Source: an uncultured Acidaminococcus sp. (GTDB lineage: Bacteria; Bacillota_C; Negativicutes; Acidaminococcales; Acidaminococcaceae). Taken from it: a stretch of DNA of 16,432 nt. Within the stretch, counting starts at the first letter, position 1. Every line of letters begins with the position of its first letter. Location of the stretch: assembly GCA_900314165.1 (NCBI GenBank), contig OMUE01000057.1, positions 1 to 16,432 on the forward strand. Reading direction: 5' to 3'. The notes beneath the pieces were generated by a model. It did no database searches. It worked only from the letters and a program-made list of their open reading frames with translations, and was not told the origin of the DNA. Below, piece after piece: positions 1 through 6,660 of this stretch. The position numbers were made by a program, and so were the translations under genes.

Positions 1-61
1 TCATTTTTTGAACGGAAGTCCTTTTCTTTTAAAGGGGTTGTTTTTTCACAGCTCCTTTTTA

Positions 62-172
62 GTGTGCTAGTTACTAGTGGGCTAGTGAGCTAGGAGTGCT
101 CTGCACGCCCCCACCATCCGCTGCGGATTCAGGATGTGCGGAGCACACTGGCCCGCTATCAAACTAGCACAC
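62..172. repeat. Nested palindromic intergenic element
   Basis: Gene-free stretch built of nested inverted repeats. The outer arms are GTGTGCTAG (62-70) and CTAGCACAC (164-172). The middle arms at 95-106 and 136-147 pair with two mismatches. The centre holds ATCCGC-T-GCGGAT (116-128). CTAG-rich runs of the CTAGCCCA type lie at both ends, in opposite orientation (about 66-93 and 164-180). The CCCACCATCC core resembles the first hairpin of the elements at 1598 and 4559. It lies downstream of the minus-strand aminotransferase and could form RNA structure at its 3' end, but no T-tract terminator is evident. Positions 1-60 show only T-rich sequence, with no gene that can be supported. Confidence 0.6.
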
Positions 173-206
173 TAGCCCACAAAATAGCCCGGCACACCCT
201 CTTCGC

Positions 207-1394
207 TTATTTCCCCGCTTCTCTCAGCGCTTCACCCATTCTCCGGATGCCTTCGACGATGCGGTCGTCGGTCATGGTGGAGTAGTTGATGCGCATGTGG
301 TGGTCGTTGTTGCCGTTGGGGTAGAAGAATTCGCCCAGCACGCCGGCTACATTCTTTTCAATGCACTTGTCGAACACCTTCCGGGCGCTGACCCCTTCCG
401 GGAATGTAAGCCACAGGAACAGGCCACCCTGAGGATGGGTCCAGGTGGTGCCGTCCGTGAAATATTTCTCCATGGACGCGATGATCAGGTCCAGACGGTG
501 TTTGTACAGGGCGTTGATTTCCGCAATATGGGCGTCGATATCGTTGTCCTCCATGTAGCGGTTGACGATGGCCTGGTCCAGGATGGACGTGTGCACATCG
601 TCGCTGGTCTTGGCCTGGATGAATTGCTGCCGCAGTTCTTTGGGAGCCGCCAGCCAGCCGATCCGGATGCCGGGGGAGAGAATCTTGGAGAAGGTCCCCA
701 TGCTCATGACCAGGCCCTTGGTGTCCAGGGACAGCAGGCTGGGAATCGTTTCCCCTTCGTACCGCAGTTCCCCGTAGGGGTTATCTTCCAGCACGGGAAT
801 TTCGTATTTATTGATGATTTCCATAAACTTCTTCCGCCGTTCCAGGGTCCAGCAGATGCCCATAGGGTTCTGGAAGTCGGGAATGACGTAAATCAATTTC
901 ACTTTCGGCGTAGTGGACAGGATTTTTTCCACTTCTTCGGGAATGACGCCGTTTTCGTCCGTGGGCATTTCGATGAACTTAGGCCCATAGCATTTCAGGG
1001 TGCTGATGGCGGCCAGGTAGGTGGGGCTTTCCATCAGGACTACGTCCCCTTCGTTGACAAAGACCTTGCCGGCCAGGTCCAGGTTCTGCTGGGAACCGCT
1101 GGTGATCATGATGTTGCCGGCCTCCAGGTTTGTCTTGTATTTCTTGTTCATCCGGGCCGCAATCTTTTCCCGCAGGCTGCCCAGCCCTTCCGTAGTGGAA
1201 TACTGCAGGACTACCTGGCCTTCTTCGGCCAGCACATCCTGGGCAGCTTTGCTGATTTCCTTTACAGGGAACAGTTCCGGTGCAGGCATACCGCCGGCAA
1301 AAGAGATGACTTCCGGTTTCTGGGTTAATTTTAAGATTCCGGCCACGGCAGAAGACTGCATATTGGCCATGCGATCGGCAAACGTATATTCCAT
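207..1394 (-). CDS. PLP-dependent aminotransferase, class I/II (MocR/LysN-like)
   Basis: A 395-residue cytosolic fold-type I aminotransferase that moves an amino group between an amino acid and a 2-oxo acid using pyridoxal phosphate. The PLP lysine is K237 in SMGTFSK. The cofactor-ring aspartate is D204 with Y207 in EDNPYGE, N176 lies in FQNPMG, and the substrate-carboxylate arginine is R368 in MRINYS. SGSQQNLDL (99-107) forms the phosphate-binding region. The sequence type matches the 2-aminoadipate/aromatic (LysN, ARO8) and MocR catalytic-domain group, but it has no GntR DNA-binding domain, so it is an enzyme and not a regulator. The exact substrate cannot be read from the sequence. The start was chosen at MEYTF because AAGGAGGAG (1402-1410) sits 7 nt upstream. 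The frame stays open further upstream, but that part runs through the promoter region and has no ribosome site. Confidence 0.93.
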   Translation of the reverse strand: MEYTFADRMANMQSSAVAGILKLTQKPEVISFAGGMPAPELFPVKEISKAAQDVLAEEGQVVLQYSTTEGLGSLREKIAARMNKKYKTNLEAGNIMITSGSQQNLDLAGKVFVNEGDVVLMESPTYLAAISTLKCYGPKFIEMPTDENGVIPEEVEKILSTTPKVKLIYVIPDFQNPMGICWTLERRKKFMEIINKYEIPVLEDNPYGELRYEGETIPSLLSLDTKGLVMSMGTFSKILSPGIRIGWLAAPKELRQQFIQAKTSDDVHTSILDQAIVNRYMEDNDIDAHIAEINALYKHRLDLIIASMEKYFTDGTTWTHPQGGLFLWLTFPEGVSARKVFDKCIEKNVAGVLGEFFYPNGNNDHHMRINYSTMTDDRIVEGIRRMGEALREAGK

Positions 1395-1443
1395 TGGAAT
1401 ACTCCTCCTTAAATCGAGTTGAACATTTTCTAGGACAACCCTT

Positions 1444-1471
1444 ATAGTAAACAAGAAGATTGTAACACCAA
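1444..1471 (-). promoter_or_regulatory. Possible sigma-A promoter of the aminotransferase gene
   Basis: On the minus strand a TTGGTG box (1466-1471) and a TACTAT box (1444-1449) are separated by 16 nt, about 50 nt upstream of the start codon. The fit to consensus is moderate. An overlapping TATAAG could serve as -10 instead. Confidence 0.35.
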
Positions 1472-1524
1472 GACCGAAAACTGGCAAGAAAACGATTAAA
1501 TTTTCTGGTTTGTTGTTTTGACAA

Positions 1525-1553
1525 CGGACAGGAAGTGTTACATTAGGTATACT
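1525..1553 (+). promoter_or_regulatory. Possible promoter of the 199-residue protein gene
   Basis: TATACT (1548-1553) is a good -10 box. The hexamer 17 nt upstream is CGGACA (1525-1530), a partial -35 match. A perfect TTGACA lies at 1518-1523 but is 24 nt away, too far for normal spacing. The resulting leader of about 100 nt would contain the two-hairpin element at 1598-1646. Confidence 0.35.
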
Positions 1554-1597
1554 GTGAACATCCGAAGAAAAAAACAAAACCCATTGGAGTTTGCATG

Positions 1598-1646
1598 AAC
1601 CCACCACCATCCTACGGATGGTCCCCCGCCCTTGAAAAGGGCGGAC
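1598..1646 (+). repeat. Two-hairpin repeat element, copy 1 (in a 5' leader)
   Basis: Two adjacent hairpins follow an AACCCACC lead-in. The first is ACCATCC-TAC-GGATGGT (1606-1622). The second is CCGCCCTT-GAA-AAGGGCGG (1626-1644). The same layout recurs at 4559-4606 with an identical second hairpin and a different but still complementary first stem. It ends 6 nt before the AAGGAGGA ribosome site of the next gene, so transcripts from the candidate promoter at 1525-1553 would carry it in the leader. Confidence 0.8.
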
Positions 1647-1664
1647 AGTTAAGGAGGATATACC

Positions 1665-2264
1665 ATGAGCGCATTTTTGGCACCGATTCATTTTTGGATG
1701 TATGATAAAGTTCAATTACAGGAAAAACTGATTCAATATTTGGCGGCGGCAGCAGCGGACAAGGGCTGGAGCCTGGGCGGCCACAAGGCAGAGGAATTCA
1801 TTGTAGAGGATGACCGTCCCCTGGATGAACTGATCGATACGGATGATATACACGGCTGGCTGTCTGGCCGCATCGACGAAGTGGAAAGCCGTTATGCGGC
1901 CTTTGTGCAGCTCCTGCTGGACAATAATGACGGACTGCTGCCTGAACTCCAGCAGCTGGCCAAGAAATTCGGTGCGGACAAGGCTGTAGAAGCCGGCAGC
2001 GATGGGGCCCAGATTTACCAGGCCTTCAATAACACGTTCCTGAACGGCATGCCCTGTGACCTGGCCATCAAAGTAGTGGACAAGAATCCGGAATCCTTTA
2101 CCTGGCAGCAGGCCAGCGAATGCCACGGTAAGTATTGGAAAGCCGTGGGCGGCAACCCTGCCACCTATTACACCCTCCGCAACGCCATCCTGGAAGGCCT
2201 GATGGAGAACACCGGGTACAAGCTGAATTGCGTAGCCGGAAACACCTACACCGTAGAAAAATAA
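1665..2264 (+). CDS. Conserved-looking protein of unknown function, 199 aa
   Basis: I do not recognise a characterised family. It is a soluble, mostly helical, acidic protein with no signal peptide or membrane segment. The N-terminus, FLAPIHFWMYDKVQLQE (4-20), is aromatic-rich and looks like a family signature. The C-terminal half carries three cysteines (C131, C153, C189), and C153-H154 lie in SECHGKYW (151-158), which could bind a metal or cofactor; that is a guess. A perfect ribosome site, AAGGAGGA (1651-1658), precedes ATG by 6 nt. It is monocistronic, with a terminator directly after the stop codon, and divergent from the aminotransferase gene. Codon use resembles its neighbours and gives no sign of recent transfer. 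Confidence 0.85.
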   Translation: MSAFLAPIHFWMYDKVQLQEKLIQYLAAAAADKGWSLGGHKAEEFIVEDDRPLDELIDTDDIHGWLSGRIDEVESRYAAFVQLLLDNNDGLLPELQQLAKKFGADKAVEAGSDGAQIYQAFNNTFLNGMPCDLAIKVVDKNPESFTWQQASECHGKYWKAVGGNPATYYTLRNAILEGLMENTGYKLNCVAGNTYTVEK

Positions 2265-2265
2265 C

Positions 2266-2301
2266 AAAAAATCCGCCTGTCGTCAGACAAGCGGATTTTT
2301 T
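2266..2301 (+). terminator. Strong intrinsic terminator, bidirectional
   Basis: A 16-bp stem with one mismatch (2266-2281 with 2286-2301), loop GTCA, begins 2 nt after the stop codon of the 199-residue gene. A6 on the left and T6 on the right let it also end transcripts of the convergent M20 gene on the minus strand. Confidence 0.93.
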
Positions 2302-2309
2302 ATCTTTGC

Positions 2310-2440
2310 GGGCGGGCCGCCGCTGCGCTCTGGCACGCCCCTACGGGTTTGTGCATTATGAAAGTTATTTGTAGTTTATCGTACTAGCAACTAACCCACT
2401 AACACCTAATCCCTAGCCCACTAGCAACTAGCCCACTATC
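2310..2440. repeat. Half copy of the composite hairpin element plus CTAG-rich run
   Basis: Starts with a hairpin, GGGCGGGCC (2310-2318) pairing with GGCACGCCC (2332-2340) with one mismatch. CCCCTACGGG, an AT-rich arm (about 2350-2380) and a run of CTAGCAA/CTAGCCCA-type units (about 2382-2440) follow. The order and most bases match 12076-12180, where the corresponding stem is GGGCTTACC/GGCAAGCCC. Only the right half of the longer element is present here; the left inverted arm is missing. Confidence 0.8.
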
Positions 2441-2442
2441 CT

Positions 2443-2480
2443 CTAATCCCTAATCCCTAATCCCTAATCCCTAATCCCTA
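2443..2480. repeat. Tandem heptamer repeat (CTAATCC)5
   Basis: Five perfect copies of CTAATCC (2443-2477) and a partial sixth (CTA) end 5 nt before the stop codon of the minus-strand M20 gene. This is a simple-sequence repeat able to vary by slippage. It is joined to the CTAG-rich run on its left. Confidence 0.97.
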
Positions 2481-2484
2481 TACT

Positions 2485-3741
2485 TCACACATTCCTCAGC
2501 ACCAATTGCTCCACGGGCTCCGGGTTCGGGGTGAACTTGGGGTCGAACTCGGTGTTCAAAAACGACAGGGCGTAGCTGACGGCCATGGCGGAACCGTATT
2601 GCAGCCCTGTTTCGTCCACGTCGAATTCCGGGGTATGGTGATTGGCCCCACAGCCTTTGGCCGGATTAGCGATGCCCGCAAAGGCCAGCACCCCGGGGAA
2701 CAGCTGCAGCATCAGGGCAAAGGATTCCGAGGCCATCCAGGGTTCCGGATCCTTCACGGCGTCTTCGCCCAGGTCCCGGATCAGGTTTTGCCGGCCGATT
2801 TCCGCACAGGCCTCGTTGTTCCGGGCTTCAAACAGGGCCGGAGGCATCTGCAGGATTTCCGGGGTGCAGCCATACAGGGCACAGGTGTGCTCCAAAGCAC
2901 TATGGAGAAAGTCTTCAAAAGGCTTCCCGGCGGCCTGGTAATCAAAGAACCGGGCCGTGCCCCCGAAGGTCAGGTCCGAAGGAATCACGTTGTATTTTTC
3001 CCCGCTGTGGACGAAGCCCAGGGAGAAGGTCAGGCAGGCAAAGGGATTGACCTGGCGCATACGGAAGGCGTTCAACTGGTTGTACAGGTCCGCAAAGCAG
3101 TCCATGGGATTGTTGGCCAGGTCCGGCCGTGCTCCATGGCCGAAAGTCCCATTCAATTTGATGACGAAGGAGCAGCCTCCGGCCATGACGGCACCGGGAG
3201 CGATAGACACGGTTCCGGCAGGCATGTCCCAGCGCACATGGCAGGCGTAGCAGCCGTCGATCTTCAGTCCGGATTTTTTTACGATGTAGGGCAGCAGGTT
3301 CTTGATATCCCCGTTTTCTTCTTCGCCCCGTTCAAAGCACAGGACTACCTTGCCCTGCCAGGCGTCTTTGTGGGCGTTGAGGATCCGGGCCGCCGTCAGC
3401 AGCATGGCCATGTGGCCGTCGTGGCCGCAGGCATGGGACAGGCCGGGCACCTGGGACACACAGCACTTAGGGCCCACCAGGTTGTCCTGGCTCTCTGCAA
3501 TAGGGAGGGCGTCCACATCGCTGCGCATGAGCAGGGTCTTGCCGGGCTTGCCGCTGTCCACGATGGCTAATAGGCCTCCATCCGGTACATTGGTGACTGG
3601 CAGCCCCAAAGCTTTCAGATAAGTCTCCAAATAGGCGATGGTGTTCACTTCCTGGTTGCTCAGTTCCGGGTGTTCATGGAAATGGCGGCGAAGCCGGACG
3701 GTTTCGGGAAATTCGTTTGCGGCAAGTTCTAAGACGTTCAT
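2485..3741 (-). CDS. M20-family metal-dependent amidohydrolase / peptidase
   Basis: A 418-residue cytosolic enzyme of the M20D type (amidohydrolase; IAA-amino acid hydrolase, hippurate hydrolase and AbgA relatives) that hydrolyses N-acyl amino acids or similar amides with two metal ions. Visible ligands are the HACGHDGH motif (C105, H107, 103-110), the acidic cluster GEEEN (general base and ligand among E140-E142), H168 and H369 (NHHTPEF). RSDVDALP (73-80) is the usual M20 signature before the metal site. The lid domain lies at about 185-300. The start at MNVLEL is preferred, since AAAGGA lies 7 nt upstream. An in-frame ATG nine codons earlier overlaps the upstream gene and lacks a good ribosome site. 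The gene lies 19 nt after the YczE-like gene, so the two are probably one transcript. The substrate is not determinable. Confidence 0.92.
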   Translation of the reverse strand: MNVLELAANEFPETVRLRRHFHEHPELSNQEVNTIAYLETYLKALGLPVTNVPDGGLLAIVDSGKPGKTLLMRSDVDALPIAESQDNLVGPKCCVSQVPGLSHACGHDGHMAMLLTAARILNAHKDAWQGKVVLCFERGEEENGDIKNLLPYIVKKSGLKIDGCYACHVRWDMPAGTVSIAPGAVMAGGCSFVIKLNGTFGHGARPDLANNPMDCFADLYNQLNAFRMRQVNPFACLTFSLGFVHSGEKYNVIPSDLTFGGTARFFDYQAAGKPFEDFLHSALEHTCALYGCTPEILQMPPALFEARNNEACAEIGRQNLIRDLGEDAVKDPEPWMASESFALMLQLFPGVLAFAGIANPAKGCGANHHTPEFDVDETGLQYGSAMAVSYALSFLNTEFDPKFTPNPEPVEQLVLRNV

Positions 3742-3760
3742 GGTGTTATCCTTTCTTTTA

Positions 3761-4426
3761 TTAGGCATCTTTCAAGGCATACAGCTTTTGGATGAAGGGC
3801 ACGTGGCTGTTGAAGAGGTTGACAAAACGGCCTACGGTCAGGGCGGAAATCAGGGTGCCCAGGCCCAATCCCGTAAAGGTGCCCAGACCACCAAACACAT
3901 TGGACAGAATGCAGGAGACCACCACCAGGCTGGCGTCAAAGGCGGCCTTCGTACTGCCCAGCCGCCAGCCCAGCTTCTGGGCAATGGCCTTCACAATTCC
4001 TTCGCCGGGCACCAGGAGCAGCTGGCAGGCTACCTCCAGGCAGATGCCAAAGGCCAGGATCATGCTGCCCAGGAGCACATATAACAGGCCCAGGGGCAGG
4101 GAGGGGTTCACGACCCCTGAAAAAACATGCATCCACAGATCGATGGCCGGGCTGAAGATGATGTTGATGAGCAGCTGGCACCACTGGATGGGCGGAAAGC
4201 CCTGCCTGCCCAGCAGCAGGTACTGGGCCAGGATGAAGGCAATGTTCATGAGGAACGTCAGGGCTCCGAAGGACAGGGGAAAGTACAAGCTCAGCACAAA
4301 GGGTACCGTGGAGATGGACGAGGTGCCTAGGGCGGACTTCGTAATGAGCACGATGCCCAGAGAGTTGATCAGCAGGCTCACGATGAATACAAAAATCCGG
4401 ATTTTACCATTTTTCAACTTCTGCAT
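3761..4426 (-). CDS. YczE/YyaS/YitT-like integral membrane protein
   Basis: A 221-residue polytopic inner-membrane protein with about five to six hydrophobic segments (about 10-28, 48-72, 84-98, 111-138, 163-182, 186-205). The early segment, INSLGIVLITKSALGTSS (20-37), and the VPGEGIVKAIAQKLG loop (139-153) are typical of the YczE/YitT group. The molecular role of that group is not established; transport is often assumed. The start was chosen at MQKLKNG because GAGGGGG precedes that ATG by 7 nt, while an ATG two codons earlier abuts the site. The open frame continues upstream into repeat sequence and should not be used. A near-consensus promoter lies about 35 nt upstream. It is the first gene of a two-gene unit with the M20 hydrolase, which hints at movement of that enzyme's substrate or product (inference). 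Confidence 0.85.
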   Translation of the reverse strand: MQKLKNGKIRIFVFIVSLLINSLGIVLITKSALGTSSISTVPFVLSLYFPLSFGALTFLMNIAFILAQYLLLGRQGFPPIQWCQLLINIIFSPAIDLWMHVFSGVVNPSLPLGLLYVLLGSMILAFGICLEVACQLLLVPGEGIVKAIAQKLGWRLGSTKAAFDASLVVVSCILSNVFGGLGTFTGLGLGTLISALTVGRFVNLFNSHVPFIQKLYALKDA

Positions 4427-4459
4427 GCCCATTCCCCCTCTATGTGTAAATATGCTTTT

Positions 4460-4488
4460 ATTATAAAAAATAAGGGGCGGGAATGCAA
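4460..4488 (-). promoter_or_regulatory. Sigma-A promoter of the YczE-M20 operon
   Basis: On the minus strand, TTGCAT (4483-4488) and a perfect TATAAT (4460-4465) are spaced exactly 17 nt. The start codon is at 4426, giving a leader of roughly 30 nt. Confidence 0.85.
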
Positions 4489-4508
4489 GAAATAGTGGCC
4501 TTGGGTTA

Positions 4509-4536
4509 GCGAAGAGCGAAGAGTGAAGAGCGAAGA
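4509..4536. repeat. Tandem heptamer repeat (GCGAAGA)4
   Basis: Four head-to-tail heptamers: GCGAAGA, GCGAAGA, GTGAAGA, GCGAAGA; the third copy has one change. It lies between the divergent YczE and cdaA promoters, just upstream of the YczE-M20 -35 box and next to the two-hairpin element. The 307-nt gap between those genes is filled by this repeat, the hairpin element, a CTAG-rich run and two promoters. Confidence 0.95.
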
Positions 4537-4558
4537 GGCGCCTGCGGCGGGCAATGTA

Positions 4559-4606
4559 AACCCACCACCGTTGCAAGCAACGGCCCCCCGCCCTTGAAAA
4601 GGGCGG
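4559..4606 (+). repeat. Two-hairpin repeat element, copy 2
   Basis: Same lead-in (AACCCACCACC) and same second hairpin (CCGCCCTT-GAA-AAGGGCGG, 4588-4606) as the copy at 1598. The first hairpin is CCGTTGC-AA-GCAACGG (4568-4583), a different stem that still pairs perfectly. Here the element lies upstream of the cdaA promoter, so it would not be in the cdaA leader. Confidence 0.85.
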
Positions 4607-4617
4607 ACATAGGCTAA

Positions 4618-4659
4618 ACTGGCTAGCCCACTAGCAACTAGCCCACTAGCCCACTATAT
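4618..4659. repeat. CTAG-rich short repeat run
   Basis: Units CTAGCCCA (8 nt) and CTAGCAA (7 nt) alternate: CTAGCCCA-CTAGCAA-CTAGCCCA-CTAGCCCA-CTA. Related runs occur at about 66-93, 164-180, 2382-2440, 9467-9496, 11943-11972 and 12149-12180, always between genes and in both orientations. The run ends 17 nt before the cdaA -35 box. Confidence 0.9.
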
Positions 4660-4675
4660 TTCACACATAATCCAT

Positions 4676-4704
4676 TTGCACCCATCCTTAATTACCGATA
4701 TAAT
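4676..4704 (+). promoter_or_regulatory. Sigma-A promoter of the cdaA operon
   Basis: TTGCAC (4676-4681) and a perfect TATAAT (4699-4704) with 17-nt spacing, about 30 nt upstream of the cdaA start codon. Confidence 0.85.
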
Positions 4705-4733
4705 GAAGTATGCAACTTAAAGGAGGTTAGGAA

Positions 4734-5600
4734 ATGGGAAGTCATGTGATTGGCTTACTTCATACCATTACCATGCTGGATATCGTAGATATCCTGGTAG
4801 TGGCGTTTTTCTTAAATAAATTATACCTGATGCTGAAAAATACCCGGGCTGCATCCCTGGTGAAAGGCCTGCTCATGCTGCTGATGATCATGCTGATCAG
4901 CAAGTGGCTGAACCTGTACGTCATCAACTGGATCCTGGAAAAATTCATGACCATGGTCATGATCGCCCTGCCCGTAGTGTTCCAGCCGGAATTGCGCCGT
5001 GCCCTGGAACAGATCGGCCGCGGCAAATTGTTCCGCCGCAGCACCGTGCTGAACGAAATGCAGGTGGAAACCATGCTGGAAGCAGTGGCCACCACAGCGG
5101 ACGACCTGAGCCGGAACCGGATCGGGGCCCTCATCGTGTTCGAACGGGAAACAGGTCTGGACGACTATATCGAAACGGGCATCCAGATCGACGGGCTCAT
5201 CAGTACGGCTTTATTTGAAAACATCTTTATCCCCAATACACCTCTCCACGACGGGGCCGTCATCATCCGGGGAGACCGGATCATGGCAGCCAGCTGCCTG
5301 CTGCCCCTGACGGAAGCCCGGAACCTGAGCCAGGAACTGGGCACGAGACACCGGGCGGCCATCGGCCTGTCCGAACAGACGGATGCCCTGATCCTGGTAG
5401 TCAGCGAAGAAACCGGCGCCGTGTCCCTGGCCAGAGGGGGAGCCCTCCAGCGGTATCTGACCCACAGAGATGTGAAGGACCTGTTGCGGCCTGTGATGAA
5501 GCAGCCCATGCTGAACTGGAAGGATTCCCTGATCGCCAAATTCAACAGCCTGCGGTCTTCCGACCAAGATGAAAACAAGGGAGGCGGCAGCCATGAATGA
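4734..5600 (+). CDS. cdaA: Diadenylate cyclase CdaA (DacA)
   Basis: A 288-residue membrane-bound enzyme that condenses two ATP into cyclic di-AMP and releases two pyrophosphates. c-di-AMP controls potassium and osmolyte uptake and cell-wall balance in Firmicutes. Three N-terminal transmembrane helices span about 16-34, 41-57 and 62-82. A conserved linker follows, FQPELRRALEQIG (83-95). The DAC catalytic domain (about 105-250) has both hallmark motifs: DGA in LHDGAVII (D173-A175), the metal site, and RHR in GTRHRAAIG (205-207), the ATP-phosphate site. Length matches the family (about 275-290). The ribosome site AAAGGAGG (4719-4726) is 7 nt upstream. The last 8 nt overlap the start of cdaR, as expected for the CdaA-CdaR pair. 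Confidence 0.97.
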   Translation: MGSHVIGLLHTITMLDIVDILVVAFFLNKLYLMLKNTRAASLVKGLLMLLMIMLISKWLNLYVINWILEKFMTMVMIALPVVFQPELRRALEQIGRGKLFRRSTVLNEMQVETMLEAVATTADDLSRNRIGALIVFERETGLDDYIETGIQIDGLISTALFENIFIPNTPLHDGAVIIRGDRIMAASCLLPLTEARNLSQELGTRHRAAIGLSEQTDALILVVSEETGAVSLARGGALQRYLTHRDVKDLLRPVMKQPMLNWKDSLIAKFNSLRSSDQDENKGGGSHE

Positions 5601-6660
5601 CCTGCGCAGTACAAGAAATAACAGAGGGAATGAGACAAAAAGCGGCCGCATCCACATGTGGCTCATGCGGCTCATGGCCCTGGTGGCGGCCTGCGTCCTG
5701 TGGGTCTACGTCATGAACGAACAGAACCCTATTACTACCAAGATGTTCCGGGTGCCCCTCAATGCGGTGAACCTGGCAGAAGATATGGTGGTAAAGGACC
5801 TGCCGGAAACGGTGGATGTAAAGGTCAGCGGCACCCGTTCCCAGATTGCCGTGCTCCGAGAAGGGGATATCCGGGCCTATATCGACTTTACGGATGCACC
5901 CAAAGGCCGCAATACGTACAATGTGCTGGCTACGGTGCGCTTCGGGGAAGTGGCGGAAGTCACTCCCAGCCTGCTGCAGCTGGAGACGGACGCTCTGGCT
6001 GAGAAATCCATGCCTCTGGAGCCCCGGATCGTGGGCGTGCCGAATAGTGGCGTGACCGTCAGCCAGATGGAAATGCAGCCGAAACACGTGCTCATCAAAG
6101 GGCCCAGTAACCGGATTTCCCAGGTGGACAAGGTGCTGGTTATGGTGGATATCAGCCATCATGACAAGAACTTTACCACGGAAGCTACGGCTGTGGCCAT
6201 GGATAAGACGGGCCGGGAAATGTTCGACGTGAAGGTAGAGCCTTCCAAGGTCAAGACCGTGGTCACCATCGTGCGTCAATTAGGGACTAACGACTTCCCC
6301 ATCAAAGCCAATATGTCCGGGAAACTGCCTGCCGGCATCACCATCAAGGACGTGAAGATCACGCCGGCGACGGTGCGGCTCACCGCAGAACCCAAGGTCC
6401 TGGGCGGTATCACTCAGATTCTGACGGCGCCCATCGTACTGAATAACCTGACCAGCAATGTGGAACTGAAGATGCCGCTGCAGATTCCGGATCAGGTACT
6501 GGCGGATCAACATAGTGCTATTGTGGAGATTACGCTGGAAACCCAGACTCCGGCTTCGGGGACGGCTACACCGGGCCAGGAACCGGCACCGGGGCAGACC
6601 CAGAACCAAGCTCAGCCTCAGGAGGGGGCTCCTAATGCCAATACGCCTACGAATCAATAA
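5593..6660 (+). CDS. cdaR: CdaA regulatory protein CdaR (YbbR-domain protein)
   Basis: A 355-residue membrane-anchored extracytoplasmic protein that binds and tunes CdaA in other Firmicutes. A single transmembrane helix (about 24-41, LMRLMALVAACVLWVYVM) follows a short basic N-terminus. Three YbbR-like beta-rich repeats can be seen (about 48-132, 137-226, 230-315), each starting with a VPL/PLEPRIVG/FPIKAN-type strand. The tail (318-355) is a low-complexity Pro/Gln/Thr/Ala stretch that may cross the cell wall or periplasm. The start at MNDLRS was chosen because AAGGGAGG (5577-5584) lies 8 nt upstream; an earlier in-frame ATG at 5569 has no such site. It overlaps cdaA by 8 nt and the following FAD-protein gene by 26 nt, which suggests translational coupling through all three genes. 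Confidence 0.95.
   Translation: MNDLRSTRNNRGNETKSGRIHMWLMRLMALVAACVLWVYVMNEQNPITTKMFRVPLNAVNLAEDMVVKDLPETVDVKVSGTRSQIAVLREGDIRAYIDFTDAPKGRNTYNVLATVRFGEVAEVTPSLLQLETDALAEKSMPLEPRIVGVPNSGVTVSQMEMQPKHVLIKGPSNRISQVDKVLVMVDISHHDKNFTTEATAVAMDKTGREMFDVKVEPSKVKTVVTIVRQLGTNDFPIKANMSGKLPAGITIKDVKITPATVRLTAEPKVLGGITQILTAPIVLNNLTSNVELKMPLQIPDQVLADQHSAIVEITLETQTPASGTATPGQEPAPGQTQNQAQPQEGAPNANTPTNQ

Noticed and set aside
1..60. Possible end or start of a gene at the left edge
   Set aside because: Both strands were read. Short frames are open but there is no convincing start with spacing to a ribosome site and no recognisable peptide, so nothing is annotated.
297..1328. Long plus-strand open frame opposite the aminotransferase gene
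   Set aside because: It is a shadow of the minus-strand aminotransferase. It has no ribosome site, its composition is rich in Gly, Gln, His and Phe as expected for an antisense frame, and the opposite strand has all PLP-enzyme motifs.
1395..1715. N-terminal extension of the aminotransferase by 107 residues
   Set aside because: The extension would run through the divergent promoter region and hairpin repeat. MEYTF has a near-perfect ribosome site and gives the usual family length.
2382..2480. CRISPR array or telomere-like sequence
   Set aside because: The units are 7-8 nt with no spacers, so this is not a CRISPR. The CTAATCC repeat recalls eukaryotic telomere repeats only by chance of composition and lies inside a bacterial gene cluster.
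2506..3570. Long plus-strand open frame opposite the M20 gene
   Set aside because: The minus strand encodes an intact M20 enzyme with all metal ligands. The plus frame has no recognisable domain or ribosome site.
4427..4576. N-terminal extension of the YczE-like protein by 50 residues
   Set aside because: The added residues are the translation of the heptamer repeat and the promoter. The first ATG with a proper ribosome site is at 4426.
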